Positions 17,101 through 26,398 of a stretch of DNA of 30,716 bases are shown piece by piece (within the stretch, counting starts at the first letter, position 1; each line of letters opens with the position of its first letter). Source of the DNA: CAYVKM01 sp964452045 (GTDB lineage Bacteria > Calditrichota > Calditrichia > RBG-13-44-9). The position numbers and the translations under genes are program-made. The notes below the pieces were generated by a model. That model was not told the DNA's origin and made no database searches. It saw nothing but the letters and a program-made list of their open reading frames with translations. Where the stretch lies: NCBI GenBank assembly GCA_964452045.1, contig CAYVKM010000044.1, forward strand, positions 1 to 30,716, given 5' to 3'.

Positions 17101-20100
17101 ATGGGGACAGTCGGGACGCACACCATCAGCGCATCCGATATCAGCAACCCGGGCATAATCGGAGATATGAGCAGCGGCTTCCTGGTAAATCCGGGTGAAT
17201 TGGATCATTTTGAATTCCAGACAATTTCCGACCAAACTGCCGGGGATGATTTTCAGGTGCAAATTCATGCGGCAGATGTAGCGGGAAATCCCCTGACCGG
17301 ATATAACGGGCATGCCCGGTTACAATCTACCACCGGACTCGGCACCATAACACCCACCGAAATTGATTTTGTGGATGGTTACTGGTCAGGGATGGTTACT
17401 ATTACCCGGGCAGCGAACAATGTGAAAATAACCTGCCAGGATTTTGCTGCGGTTCCTCATACCGGAGAGAGTAATTTCTTTAATGTTAATTCCGGCACAT
17501 TTACCCGTTTGCAGATTTTATTACCGGGAGAACAAAGTACACCGGGAATTGCACCGGGTAAAACTGGTACCATACCGACTCAGATGGTGGGGGACGCGGT
17601 AAATATTACAGTCAATGGTGTTGATAACTGGTGGAATCCGGTTACCAGTGCCAATGCCACGATAGAATTGACTTCAACCGATGTCAATGCCAATATCCCA
17701 TTAAATGCTCCGTTAGCTGCCGGTACGGTCACATTTTCAACATTTCGTTTTAATACACCCGGAAACTGGACGGTAACCGCAAATTGTGTAAATAATCCCC
17801 AGATTTCTTCCGATACTTCGCCGCTGGTTAATGTCATTTCCGGATCCGTGGCAAGTTTTGTCTTCGATCCGGTCAGCAGTCCGCAGTATGCCGGAGATTC
17901 CCTGCAGTTGACCGTTTTTGCTGTCGATGGAAGTGGGAATGTGGTGACCGGTTATAATGAGCAGGCCAGTATGACTGCTTCAACCGGACCGGGAACTATC
18001 ATTGTGGAAGATATCCAATTTGCCAATGGTCAATGGAGCGGACCGGTGATACTTACCAAGGCTTCACAGAGTATACATATCAATATTCATGATTTTAATG
18101 ATATTGTTCGCGGAAACAGTAATCCGTTTACCTTGTTGCCTGGTGCCCTGGCCCGCCTGAAAATAATAGTCCCGGGAGAAACATTGACTCCTGGTCTGTC
18201 CACGGCAATCACTGGTTATCCATCACCCCAAACAATTGGAGTAACCTTCCAGGTAACCGTGTATGCCACGGATGAGTGGTACAATCCGGTTGTTCCCGAT
18301 TCTCTGAAATTACATTTTACCAGTACTGATCCGGCAGCAGTTCTACCGCTGGATACCGTTCAGACAATAGCCTCAGGTAATTATGATGTTACCCTGCTTA
18401 CTACCGGAAGTAACCAAATTTTTGTAGAGACGCTGGAAGCACCTTTATTGAGTGATTCTTCCAGCGATTTTAACATGCTTACCGGTCAGGTGCATCATTT
18501 TGTGTTCTCACAGATTACAAGTCCTCAGACGGCTGGAAATGCATTCCAGGTCCGGATCGAGGCTCACAACCAGAACAATTACATCCTGCTGGATTATGAA
18601 GGCGAAATCATTCTCTCCGCCTCTACCGGGAATGGCACCATTTCCCGAACCGGTGTTACCATCTCCGGTGGTTTCTGGGAAGGTGATTTGACCATTACCA
18701 AGGCAGATACCGAAGTAGTCCTTTATGCAGCGGATTATATCCCTGCGCCTAATACGCACACCGGATACAGTAATGCTTTCTCGGTGGTTCCGGAGCAATT
18801 AGCCGGTCTGCAGGTTCTGCTTCCGGGAGAAATAGCAACACCGGGTGTCAGTCCGGGCAAGAAAGATCCGGCTTCCGCGCAAATGGCCGGGCAGAGCTTC
18901 GATGTACTCATCCGGGCAGTTGACCCCTACTGGAACCTGGTAGCGGATCGTAATGATACCCTCAATCTTGCGGTAACCGATTCGTTTGCCTTCCTGCAGG
19001 ATACGGTCTATCTGGTAAATGGTGAAGCCCATGTCCCCGTGACATTGCGGGCCGCCACCAGGCACCAGTTTAGATCGGATTTCCAGAACAATTCCGGAAT
19101 GCCCGCTGCCTATAGTGACAGTGTGCTGGTAAATCCGAATAGTTTTACTCAATTGCTTGTTCTCTTACCGGGTGAAGAGCTGCTTCCCGGAGACACGGAA
19201 AATGATCCGTTAAAAACACCGGGTCGAAAAAATACTGCCACCCGCCAAACCTCAGGTTTGGCCTTCCCGGTGGAAGTGTATGCAGTGGACGATTACTGGA
19301 ACCATGTACCAAGCGCACCAAACGATCAGGTCCGGCTCTATACCACGGATAATACTGCTCAGGTAGTTCCGATAAACAGTAATATGATCCAGGGAAAGAC
19401 CAGTTTCTCGGTTACCCTGAATCAGGGTGGAAACCAGATAATCCGGGCGATTGATAACAGTAACACCAACATCCGAACATCTCTTGACGCTCAACTTGAG
19501 GTGCTGGTGGGCGGACTGCATTATGAGATCCACCTGGACAGCAGCCGGGTTGCTGCGGGAGATAACTTCGGCATGCAGATTCTGTTTAAGAATGGTAATG
19601 ACGAAATTGTTATCACCGCAAATCACCTGGTGAGCTTGGGCTTGGTAGATGCCAGTACCCTCGATTCGGTACCCGGTAATTTGCTTTACAAATCTGTAAA
19701 CCTGGAGAATGGTAAGCGTACGATTGTACAAACTACGAATGCGGTTGGCATTATCAGAATTAAAGCTGAAGATCAGATTAATACAGCCCCAGGATATTCA
19801 GAACCTCTGGAAGTGTATGCCGGCAGTGTTGAAAATATATTGCTGGAGGCTCCGAAAAATGAAATCCGGGCGCTGGAAAAGTTAATGATTACCGCCAATC
19901 TGACTGATGTAACCGGCAATCCGGTTCCGGATAAAATGGTGACCTTCTCAGTAATCAGCGGAAGCGGAAGCCTGGCGGATACAAGTGTGGCTTCCGATGC
20001 CACTGGGAAAGTCGAGGTCGAGTTCACCGCCGGACGCCTGACAGAAATGAATATGGTACGCGCCTCGGTAGATTCGGTCTACAGTGATTACGAAATAGTT

Positions 20101-20451
20101 GTAAATCTGACTCCATCAAGCATGCCCAATGGCAAGCCGATTAACTATCCCAATCCATTTGGAGTGGAATCCGGAGTAACCCATATAGACTATTATCTGG
20201 CAGAAGACGCCGATGTTACCCTCAGGATATTCGATCTTTTTGGAAATCTGGTCTGGTCGAAACGATTTTCAGCCGGCAGCCCGGGAGGAATGGGCCGGGA
20301 TAAAAGCGTATTTCCTAATTCAGTTTCCTGGGACGGACGGAATGACAAGGGCCAGAAAGTGGGTAATGGCGGCTATATCCTGATTGCCAAAGGCGTGGCC
20401 AATGGCAGAACTATAATGGATGCCCATCGCAAAATTGCCGTGGTGAGATAA
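14107..20451 (+). CDS. giant secreted repeat protein with C-terminal FlgD-like/sorting-type domain
   Basis: 2114 residues. The ATG at 14107 is preferred over a GTG seven codons upstream because ggagg lies seven bases before it. A signal peptide ends near AEA-Q36. The body repeats an Ig-like pair. Module A has LQVLLPGE, PGxxPGKTG, then VDxxWNxV and a TSTDPxAxLP segment. Module B has LDHFxFxxIxSPxTAG, VDxxGN, LxASTGxGT and HTGxSN. Module A starts near residues 39, 268, 485, 702, 919, 1134, 1351, 1566 and 1682, with a period of ~217 residues; the last A lacks a preceding B. A bacterial-Ig-1-like domain (~1915-2000) and a C-terminal YPNPFG...WDGR (Trp2075) FlgD-like domain follow. It is probably a cell-surface adhesin or stalk protein. 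Its transporter could be the PorV-linked route encoded next door. Confidence 0.8.
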   Translation: MGTISFRKLTASNSFVLLILCLALLLFGFSDRAEAQTATKLQVLLPGMSAAPGTPSGFTGTPYTQTVGVPFQVIVNATDQDWNVAPVSDLVQLTASDPYASLPPVTNLTNGTATLTVTINSSGSHTITADDITDPNVTNGVSPAFEVVEVLYFSIEPDIGYPHGNHPGQVMVGDIIPQVEITARDAQGNRINNYTKEVTLAEYTDYGLGRIFPETILLVDGQWIGNLQVFRAGLKTNGPYVTGDVWVRVNDESIFGVSNRFCATPRPYSRILNVVPGETFLPGSVTGRTGSPVSQQASVQFNMHVYATDQYWNQVTQTNTTVSFTSSDPAAVLPGNSSLSGGHLIVGITLNTPGTHTITTSDVYNSSIQDGISSPIEVISFGLDHFVFEPISSPKTAGTPFSVTIRAVDSGGNTVTDFSGTLDLDVSTGSQTITPTSIDMVNGVWSGQITLTRAASFVSVTVEDRTSPPHTGTSNQFTVQTGAFTKLQVLMQGETGTPGVAPGKTGTVSPILAGSNISTRVNAVDNWWNVITSIDDQVQLSSSDPNAVLPPNSPLYNGTRQFTVTLNSTGLQTVTAHDVTQPSITPNTGTQILVNPGNLHEFLFSPIVGPVTAGIPLTITITAVDPSGNRVMDYSGSLTLSASTGTGTISPVNITMNQGLYTGHVTLTKAAAGVFLNVTDGATTPHTGTSNQFQVVPGAIAQFQVLVPGIVATPGLTPGYSGTPNDQRSGQPFPIQVNGVDDHWNVVISASDSFGVSSTDLTASLPANTNLVNGIRSLSITLNTAGSHTVSAYQLNNPQIANGQSPNINIIPQNLDHFAFETIPSPVNAGVSFSVTIRAETNLNQLVGNFTGMVHLAASTGEGTIMPDQVGPFVGGEWTGSVTLTKASGNVSITASDDVLPPHTGTSNLISVLPGAFDKLQVLLPGEDPQPGIAPGKSGVPQDQLTGVQFDFRVRAVDEYWNLITSAADSIEITTTDPLAQLPNRSKLNSGLATLSAIMGTVGTHTISASDISNPGIIGDMSSGFLVNPGELDHFEFQTISDQTAGDDFQVQIHAADVAGNPLTGYNGHARLQSTTGLGTITPTEIDFVDGYWSGMVTITRAANNVKITCQDFAAVPHTGESNFFNVNSGTFTRLQILLPGEQSTPGIAPGKTGTIPTQMVGDAVNITVNGVDNWWNPVTSANATIELTSTDVNANIPLNAPLAAGTVTFSTFRFNTPGNWTVTANCVNNPQISSDTSPLVNVISGSVASFVFDPVSSPQYAGDSLQLTVFAVDGSGNVVTGYNEQASMTASTGPGTIIVEDIQFANGQWSGPVILTKASQSIHINIHDFNDIVRGNSNPFTLLPGALARLKIIVPGETLTPGLSTAITGYPSPQTIGVTFQVTVYATDEWYNPVVPDSLKLHFTSTDPAAVLPLDTVQTIASGNYDVTLLTTGSNQIFVETLEAPLLSDSSSDFNMLTGQVHHFVFSQITSPQTAGNAFQVRIEAHNQNNYILLDYEGEIILSASTGNGTISRTGVTISGGFWEGDLTITKADTEVVLYAADYIPAPNTHTGYSNAFSVVPEQLAGLQVLLPGEIATPGVSPGKKDPASAQMAGQSFDVLIRAVDPYWNLVADRNDTLNLAVTDSFAFLQDTVYLVNGEAHVPVTLRAATRHQFRSDFQNNSGMPAAYSDSVLVNPNSFTQLLVLLPGEELLPGDTENDPLKTPGRKNTATRQTSGLAFPVEVYAVDDYWNHVPSAPNDQVRLYTTDNTAQVVPINSNMIQGKTSFSVTLNQGGNQIIRAIDNSNTNIRTSLDAQLEVLVGGLHYEIHLDSSRVAAGDNFGMQILFKNGNDEIVITANHLVSLGLVDASTLDSVPGNLLYKSVNLENGKRTIVQTTNAVGIIRIKAEDQINTAPGYSEPLEVYAGSVENILLEAPKNEIRALEKLMITANLTDVTGNPVPDKMVTFSVISGSGSLADTSVASDATGKVEVEFTAGRLTEMNMVRASVDSVYSDYEIVVNLTPSSMPNGKPINYPNPFGVESGVTHIDYYLAEDADVTLRIFDLFGNLVWSKRFSAGSPGGMGRDKSVFPNSVSWDGRNDKGQKVGNGGYILIAKGVANGRTIMDAHRKIAVVR

Positions 20452-20499
20452 AAGGAATTGCAAAATAAAAATTAAGGGAATAAAAGAGCTGGAGAGCAT

Positions 20500-21753
20500 A
20501 TGAAACATAAATTCATCATCTTTATTACGATTTGCATCTTTCTGATTCTGGTGGTAGTCCCGGAGATTTCCGCCCAGGATGGTATTGCTGGCATGCCAGG
20601 GACCTATCTCCACATGGGTGTAGGTGCACGGGCCCTTGGATTTGGCAAAGCCTATACTGCACTTTCAACCGATGCAACGGCAGTTTACTGGAATCCGGCG
20701 GCGCTGGCCACTCAGAATCCTTACCAGGTGTATTTTATGCACTCGGTACTTTTCTTTGATACCAATTTCGATTATCTGGCCGGGAGTCTGCCTACCCGAA
20801 ATTTAGGGAGTTTTGGACTGGGAATGCTCTATCTTAACTCGGGTGATTTTGATCAGCGCAATGAATTGAATCAGGAATTAGGCTCCTTTAGCATTTCGGA
20901 CATGGCTTTTCTCCTTTCCTGGTCTAAAGAATTGTACCGGGGAATTTCGGTAGGCCTGAATTATAAGCTGGTGAACCAGAAAGTTTTGTCTTACTCCGGT
21001 ACCGGCCATGGTATAGACCTTGGCTTTAAAACGCGATTGTTCGACCGGGTGGATGCCGGATTGATGTTTATGAACCTGCTGACACCCAAGATGAAACTCG
21101 CCTATGAATCTCAGGCATTTCCCATGCAGGTCCGGTTGGGCGCGGCCATGGCTTTTCTGGATGACAAACTGATTGTCAGTTCCGATGTGGGAAAGATTGC
21201 CGGCTGGGAATCGGCATTTATCAATATTGGCGCGGAATATAATGTCTACAGTAACATCGCAGTCAGACTTGGTCTGAATAATGGCCGGGTTACTATGGGA
21301 TTGGGATTCACCCTTAATCAGGTGGGTATTGAGTATGGTAACAAAAGTGTCTCGGACTTCGGTTTTACCCAGAATTTTGCGGTGAAATATGCTTTTGGCG
21401 GTTTTGGTGTGAGTGCCAAAGCCTATCCTGATATTTTTTCTCCGATAGGAGAACAGAATATTTCCCGTATATCTCTGAAGGCAAAAAGCCGATCTGATAT
21501 TCAGCAGTGGACTTTCGATATCATTGATCATAAAGGCGACATTATTCGCAGTTTCTCCGAGCGGGGAAGTATTCCTGAAGAAATCGTTTGGGACGGGCGG
21601 GACAATACCGGAGCGCTGGTAGAAGATGGTAAGTTCAAATACCGTTTCGAGATCTGGACCCATAATGGTGAAAATTTCACCGGGATAGGATCGCTTGTTT
21701 CAATTGATACCAAAGGACCTTCCGGTACACTGGGATTAGGATCGGAAGAATAA
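20500..21753 (+). CDS. PorV/PorQ-family outer-membrane beta-barrel protein with C-terminal FlgD-like domain
   Basis: 417 residues. The signal peptide ends near ISA-Q26. The mature start has GVGARALGFGKAYTALSTDATAVYWNPA (split here only by reading), the landmark of PorV/PorQ/FadL-like barrels, followed by alternating strands to about residue 310. The C-terminal ~85 residues are a separate FlgD-like Ig fold with IVWDGRDNTGALVEDGKFKY (Trp364). PorV acts in type IX secretion as a shuttle that takes cargo C-terminal domains to the attachment machinery; this one is fused to a cargo-like domain. It lies 48 bases after the giant protein and 38 before the TPR gene. No other type IX genes are in view, so the secretion role is inference. 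Confidence 0.78.
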   Translation: MKHKFIIFITICIFLILVVVPEISAQDGIAGMPGTYLHMGVGARALGFGKAYTALSTDATAVYWNPAALATQNPYQVYFMHSVLFFDTNFDYLAGSLPTRNLGSFGLGMLYLNSGDFDQRNELNQELGSFSISDMAFLLSWSKELYRGISVGLNYKLVNQKVLSYSGTGHGIDLGFKTRLFDRVDAGLMFMNLLTPKMKLAYESQAFPMQVRLGAAMAFLDDKLIVSSDVGKIAGWESAFINIGAEYNVYSNIAVRLGLNNGRVTMGLGFTLNQVGIEYGNKSVSDFGFTQNFAVKYAFGGFGVSAKAYPDIFSPIGEQNISRISLKAKSRSDIQQWTFDIIDHKGDIIRSFSERGSIPEEIVWDGRDNTGALVEDGKFKYRFEIWTHNGENFTGIGSLVSIDTKGPSGTLGLGSEE

Positions 21754-21791
21754 ATGGGAAAATTGTTTTATCGATTAATTATAGGTGAGTT

Positions 21792-24700
21792 ATGACCAAA
21801 CATCGATTTCCATGGATTAAGATCGGTGTCTTCTCTTTAATGTTTGCTTTTGTCTTATCATCATTGTTGTTCGCCCAGGAGGAGGGTACACCCTGGTCGC
21901 AGTATTCAAAAGCAGCAGCTCTTTTCCAGCAGAAAATGCCAAGCCAGGAAATTATTCCGCTGGTCAGAGAAGTTCAGGCATCAACCCAGGATCCGGTTTT
22001 ATTTGGCCGGGTAGCCTTCCTTGCCTCCTCTGCCTATGAAAGGGAAAATCAATTTGACAAGGCACTGCTGGAGTTGCAAAAATTGTATGAACCGGGACGG
22101 AATTTGCCCGAAGCAATGATGGCAGAATCCTATGTGCGAACCAGTTTGTTGTACCTGAAACAAAATAATCTCAGATCAGCCAAAAAGTTTTTCAACAAGG
22201 CTCTTGAAACCGGAAGCAATCCGTTTGTCAAGCAGGAGGCACTGCTGGGATTAGCCTGGATTGCTGCGGATCAGAATGAGTGGCAGGTATCGGATTCGTT
22301 GTTGTCCGCGCTAACCTCTGCTGATTCCCTGCAAATAAAAGATGAACGAATTGTTATCCTGAAAGCCAGACATGCCATGGCCCTGGAAAAACCGCAGGAA
22401 GCTATAGAGCTGCTGGGAGATACAAAAAGTGTTACCGGACTTTATTTTTTAGCCAGAGCGCATGAGCATGCCGGTAACCGTATTATGGCGGTGAGTGTGT
22501 ATAAAAAGTTGCACGACCTCTATCCGAGCACTCCTGAAGCCAAACAGGCCTTATTTCAGGCAGCGGAAGTTTTTATGCGAGCCGGTGACTGGCTTGCGGC
22601 AAGATCCGAATTTAAACGTTTGCTGGAGAGCGGTTTGCAGAATGCCGATGCAATTCATTTCCGTTTGGGATGGATTAATCTCAATTTAAATCAATTGGAT
22701 GCTGCACTGGCTGAATTTAGGTATACGTCGGCTTCGGAAAATGCCAGCTATTTTAAATACATGGAGGCTGAATGTCTCCGACGCCAGGGAGCGGAAGACA
22801 TAACCAAACTGAATCAGTCGATTATGTTATTTCATAATATTGCTTCCATCGATATTCACTCTCCTCTGGCACCGCTGGCAAAATTAAAAGCAGCCCTTAC
22901 CGAGATGGAGAAAGGGGATAGTACAGTCGCTTTGGTGAGTTTGCGTCAGTTTATCAATCTCTATCCCAAGGACGAATTGTCACCCGCCGTCTACTTTTTA
23001 CTGGGTGTGAATGAACGTCCTGGTGCCAGTCAAAAATATTTTGACCAGATTATTCAGCAGAGCCAGAAAAGTCACTTTTTTGATGTGTCCTATTTTGCCT
23101 TACAGAATCACGATTTTAATAAAGGTAATTATCAGAAAGTCATTACCCGGAACGCCTCAATGCCCCAGCAGGCTATGGCCGGTGAATTGGATTACTGGCA
23201 ACGGGCGAATCATCTGTTGATGGGAGAGTCTGCCTACTTTCTGAAACATTACGATCAGGCTTTCTCGGAATACAAATTGGCAGTAGATCCGACTAATGAC
23301 GATCTCACTGAAAAATCCCGGATCGGGCAGGCCTGGTGTAAGCTCCGTCTGGCAGGACCGGATTCTGCCCTGGCTTTTTTCGATCGAATCCGAAAGGAAT
23401 TGAGAGGCACCAACAAAATTCTGGCTGACTATGGCTATGCCACCGTACAGTTTATCCGACAGGAATACCTGGCTGCCCTGAAAGCTTATCCGATTTCCAT
23501 AAATACCGCTGAATTTCCGGAATTGAAATCTTTAGTGATAAACTCATTATTCCGGAGTGGGCAAAGTTATTACCGGCTTCAGTATTACGTACAGGCAATA
23601 GAAACCTGGGACCGGCTGGTCAGGGAATATCCTGATTCCAAACTGGCGGTGGAATCTTTGTTCAACATTGCCGATATCTATTTTCGGGCCAATCACTTTG
23701 GTGAAGCGGATTCTGTTTACCAGGTGCTGATCAATGGATACCCGGAGGATCCGCTGGCGGTGGAGAGTGCGCTTAAACTGGCACAGTCTGCTTACAATGC
23801 CGGGGATTATGAAACATCGGTTGCCCGCTATCAGGCCTTTATCGATAAATATCCTGAGAACGAAAAGAATAAGGATGCCCTGGAAGGAATTCAGTTAAGC
23901 TATTATCAGATGGGACAGATTGATCAGGCTTCAGAAACCCTGAAAAAGGTGATTGATCAGACAACCAATTCCGATCTGGCCATCGATGCCCGGTATCGGA
24001 TTGCCTTAAATAATTATCAGGAAAAGAAGTATCAGGAAGCAATTGAGGCGTTTAAGGAGATATTGACCTTATATCCCAATTCCTCCTATGCGGTTGATGC
24101 GCAATTTGCCCTTTCCAAATGTTATGTAGCGCAGGAAGATTACAAATCCGCTTCGGAAGAATTTCTGCGGTTTATTCAGTATTTCCCGCAAAGCTCTCAG
24201 CTTCCCGAAGCTTACTTCCTGCTGGGCGTGGCATATTATCAATTGGAAAGCTATTTATCCGCGGTCGATTATTTCGGTAAAGTGATTCAGGATTATTCAA
24301 GTTCAGAGTATTATGGCCCGGCCCTGAAGAATTCTGCCTGGTGTTACGACCGGTTACAGGAAAAGGAGAAGGCAGTTCAGGCATTTACCGATTACCTGGC
24401 CAGTTATCCCAAGGCTGAAGATTCACAGACCATCCTGCTGCAGGTTGCGCGGCTTATGCTGGAGATCGGCAACAATCAGGATGCCATATCCCGGCTGGAA
24501 GCCCTGCAAAAATCGCAGGATCCGACTGTATCCATGGAAGCCAGCTTTCGTCTGGGTATGTATTATCTGGAAAATGATAAATCCACCAAAGCGGAACAGG
24601 CATTCAAACAGGCCACAAATCCGACTGGTGGCGATAATTATTACCGGCTGAGTTCTCTGGCACAGTTGGCCGCTCTCTACGAAAACCTTGGTCAACAGCA

Positions 24701-24818
24701 AAAAGCCATTTCTACCTATGAGTTATTGGCAAACAGTACCAGCGAAGAACGATGGACCGCTGCTGCGAAAGAGAGGATAGACATGCTCCGGCTGCAGGCC
24801 AATCAAGACAATCAATAA
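21792..24818 (+). CDS. large exported TPR protein
   Basis: 1008 residues with a signal peptide or N-terminal membrane anchor (about residues 8-31, ending LLFAQEE). The rest is almost entirely tetratricopeptide repeats. The C-terminal half (about 580-960) has clear ~37-residue units of the BamD/YbgF type, for example SLFNIADIYFRANHFGEADS, ALKLAQSAYNAGDYETSVAR and AYFLLGVAYYQLESYLSAVD. It therefore most likely works in the periplasm as a docking scaffold. It is the first gene of the run TPR-ExbB-ExbD-ExbD-TonB, a linkage that fits a Tol-Pal-like or Ton-linked envelope complex in which CpoB/YbgF-like TPR proteins take part. Gap to exbB: 61 bases. Confidence 0.82.
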   Translation: MTKHRFPWIKIGVFSLMFAFVLSSLLFAQEEGTPWSQYSKAAALFQQKMPSQEIIPLVREVQASTQDPVLFGRVAFLASSAYERENQFDKALLELQKLYEPGRNLPEAMMAESYVRTSLLYLKQNNLRSAKKFFNKALETGSNPFVKQEALLGLAWIAADQNEWQVSDSLLSALTSADSLQIKDERIVILKARHAMALEKPQEAIELLGDTKSVTGLYFLARAHEHAGNRIMAVSVYKKLHDLYPSTPEAKQALFQAAEVFMRAGDWLAARSEFKRLLESGLQNADAIHFRLGWINLNLNQLDAALAEFRYTSASENASYFKYMEAECLRRQGAEDITKLNQSIMLFHNIASIDIHSPLAPLAKLKAALTEMEKGDSTVALVSLRQFINLYPKDELSPAVYFLLGVNERPGASQKYFDQIIQQSQKSHFFDVSYFALQNHDFNKGNYQKVITRNASMPQQAMAGELDYWQRANHLLMGESAYFLKHYDQAFSEYKLAVDPTNDDLTEKSRIGQAWCKLRLAGPDSALAFFDRIRKELRGTNKILADYGYATVQFIRQEYLAALKAYPISINTAEFPELKSLVINSLFRSGQSYYRLQYYVQAIETWDRLVREYPDSKLAVESLFNIADIYFRANHFGEADSVYQVLINGYPEDPLAVESALKLAQSAYNAGDYETSVARYQAFIDKYPENEKNKDALEGIQLSYYQMGQIDQASETLKKVIDQTTNSDLAIDARYRIALNNYQEKKYQEAIEAFKEILTLYPNSSYAVDAQFALSKCYVAQEDYKSASEEFLRFIQYFPQSSQLPEAYFLLGVAYYQLESYLSAVDYFGKVIQDYSSSEYYGPALKNSAWCYDRLQEKEKAVQAFTDYLASYPKAEDSQTILLQVARLMLEIGNNQDAISRLEALQKSQDPTVSMEASFRLGMYYLENDKSTKAEQAFKQATNPTGGDNYYRLSSLAQLAALYENLGQQQKAISTYELLANSTSEERWTAAAKERIDMLRLQANQDNQ

Positions 24819-24879
24819 AAGTGATAACTAAAATTTAGATGATTATAAAAACAGGAATTGTAAAGATAGGAGTTTTAAG

Positions 24880-25506
24880 ATGGAACTAAATATTGTCGAT
24901 ACCCTGCGATCCAGTTTTACCATGATTATTCTGGTGGGATGTTCTGTGGTTGCCCTCACTTTCATATTCGAACGGTGGCTATACTACAAGCACACCTCGG
25001 TTGATGCCGACCGCTTCTTTATTAAAATTAAAGATGCCTTCCGCAATGACGGAATCGAGAAGGCGATATCGGTCTGCAATACCTCACTTTCTCCACTGGC
25101 TGCAGTGGTCAAATCCGGTTTGGAAGAATCCGGAAAAGATGCCAAGTCGATTGAAGAAATGATGGATGCCATGGCAATTGATCAACGCACCAAGCTCGAA
25201 AAGAATCTCGGCATTTTGGGTACGCTGGGTAATATTGCTCCGCTCATTGGTTTGTTTGGTACGGTTGTGGGAATTATCCGGGCATTTCACTCCCTCTCTG
25301 TTTCCGGCTCGGCCGGACCATCGGTGATCTCAGCTGGTATTGCCGAGGCGCTTATCACCACCGCTAGTGGTCTGGTAGTCGCTGTTCCCGCGGTTATTTT
25401 CTATAACTATTTTCTGAGACGGGTCAGTACAATCATGAATGAGATTGAGTCGGTAAGCAAACGGGTAATGGTTCTGCTGGGATTCAGTGTTAAGGCAACT
25501 CAGTAA
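24880..25506 (+). CDS. exbB: MotA/TolQ/ExbB proton-channel protein
   Basis: 208 residues with three transmembrane segments: about 12-35 (FTMIILVGCSVVALTFIF), 107-130 (GTLGNIAPLIGLFGTVVGII) and 147-177 (GIAEALITTASGLVVAVPAV). These are the family signatures of ExbB/TolQ, including the TLGNIAPLIGLFGTV and GIAEALITT boxes. It forms the pentameric stator around the ExbD pair and uses the proton gradient to drive TonB/TolA-like movement. The start has ggag at good spacing. It is followed by two ExbD genes and a TonB gene on the same strand. Confidence 0.93.
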   Translation: MELNIVDTLRSSFTMIILVGCSVVALTFIFERWLYYKHTSVDADRFFIKIKDAFRNDGIEKAISVCNTSLSPLAAVVKSGLEESGKDAKSIEEMMDAMAIDQRTKLEKNLGILGTLGNIAPLIGLFGTVVGIIRAFHSLSVSGSAGPSVISAGIAEALITTASGLVVAVPAVIFYNYFLRRVSTIMNEIESVSKRVMVLLGFSVKATQ

Positions 25507-25552
25507 ATCCTGCCTGGAAATAATTAAGAATTGATGTAAAAAGAAGGTCCGA

Positions 25553-25969
25553 ATGAAACGAAAACCCTATTCGACTGAAACGAAACCGATGACCGAGATC
25601 AACCTCACTTCGCTGGTGGATGTCTGTCTAACGCTGGTGATTATTTTCATGGTTTCTTACCCGTTGATCATGCAATCCGGTATCAATGTTTCGACTCCCT
25701 CCATGCAAAAGGCCAGAACACAATTGGAGGAAACCGAGCTGAAAGCAGAAATAACTCTGAAGGAGGATTATACCATCCAGTTAAATGGCAAGGCAATTGA
25801 ACCGGATTATTTGTCGGACTCCCTGAAAGTCCTAATGGCGGCCAGCAAAAATAAAATGGTAGTTATCAGCGCCGAGGAAAATGTACTCCACGATCATGTA
25901 GTGGCAATTTTGGATGAAGCCAAACAATGCGGTGCGCAACAACTTTCAATCGTGAAAAAAAAGAAATAG
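25553..25969 (+). CDS. exbD: ExbD/TolR-family protein, first copy
   Basis: 138 residues: a short cytoplasmic tail, one transmembrane helix (about 20-42) and a periplasmic domain. The conserved proton-carrying aspartate is present as Asp23 in NLTSLVDVCLTL. The periplasmic part has EITLKEDYTIQLNGK and ends in KAQ-like EAKQCGAQQLSIVKKKK, typical of TolR/ExbD. It pairs with the second ExbD gene 15 bases downstream, presumably as the helix pair inside the ExbB pentamer. Confidence 0.92.
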   Translation: MKRKPYSTETKPMTEINLTSLVDVCLTLVIIFMVSYPLIMQSGINVSTPSMQKARTQLEETELKAEITLKEDYTIQLNGKAIEPDYLSDSLKVLMAASKNKMVVISAEENVLHDHVVAILDEAKQCGAQQLSIVKKKK

Positions 25970-25984
25970 GGATTTGGAGGAGTA

Positions 25985-26386
25985 ATGTTTAGTCCGGTCA
26001 CAAAAATTGATATAACGCCTCTGGTAGGCGTCGCTTTGATCCTGGTTATCGTTTTTATGGTAACTTCACCTTTGATGATGACCCCGGTGGATATGGAGAT
26101 TGATCTGCCAAAAGCCAAAACGGTAGAGGCAAAGTCCGAATCCAACATTACCATATCCATCTCCTATGATGGTCAGATAGCGCTGAATGAAGAGCATATC
26201 GGTATGGAAAATCTTGAAGGAGAGTTAGCGAAATTAGTTGAAAAATATCCCGAGCGGCTGGTGGTGATCCGGGCGGATAAAAATCTGCATCACCGAATTG
26301 TATTAGATCTGTTAACTATTGCCAAGCATGCCGGTGCCCGGCGTCTGGCCATTGCAACATTGCAACGAAACCGGCAGCCTCTGTGA
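25985..26386 (+). CDS. exbD: ExbD/TolR-family protein, second copy, lacking the transmembrane aspartate
   Basis: 133 residues with the ExbD layout: KIDITPLVGVALILVIVFMV transmembrane segment (about 12-32), then a periplasmic domain with ITISYDGQIALNEE-like strands and AKHAGARRLAIAT near the end. The site that carries the essential aspartate (TPLVDV) reads TPLVGV: Gly15, codon GGC at 26027-26029, one base from GAC. The first copy keeps its aspartate, so a heterodimer with one protonatable helix is likely. The start has a very good ggagg site. It is followed 12 bases later by TonB. Confidence 0.9.
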   Translation: MFSPVTKIDITPLVGVALILVIVFMVTSPLMMTPVDMEIDLPKAKTVEAKSESNITISISYDGQIALNEEHIGMENLEGELAKLVEKYPERLVVIRADKNLHHRIVLDLLTIAKHAGARRLAIATLQRNRQPL

Positions 26387-26398
26387 GAAAAATAAAAA

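Noticed and set aside
20878..21663. 261-codon minus-strand frame inside the PorV-like gene
   Set aside because: It is fully antisense to a well-supported gene and its translation shows no family features.
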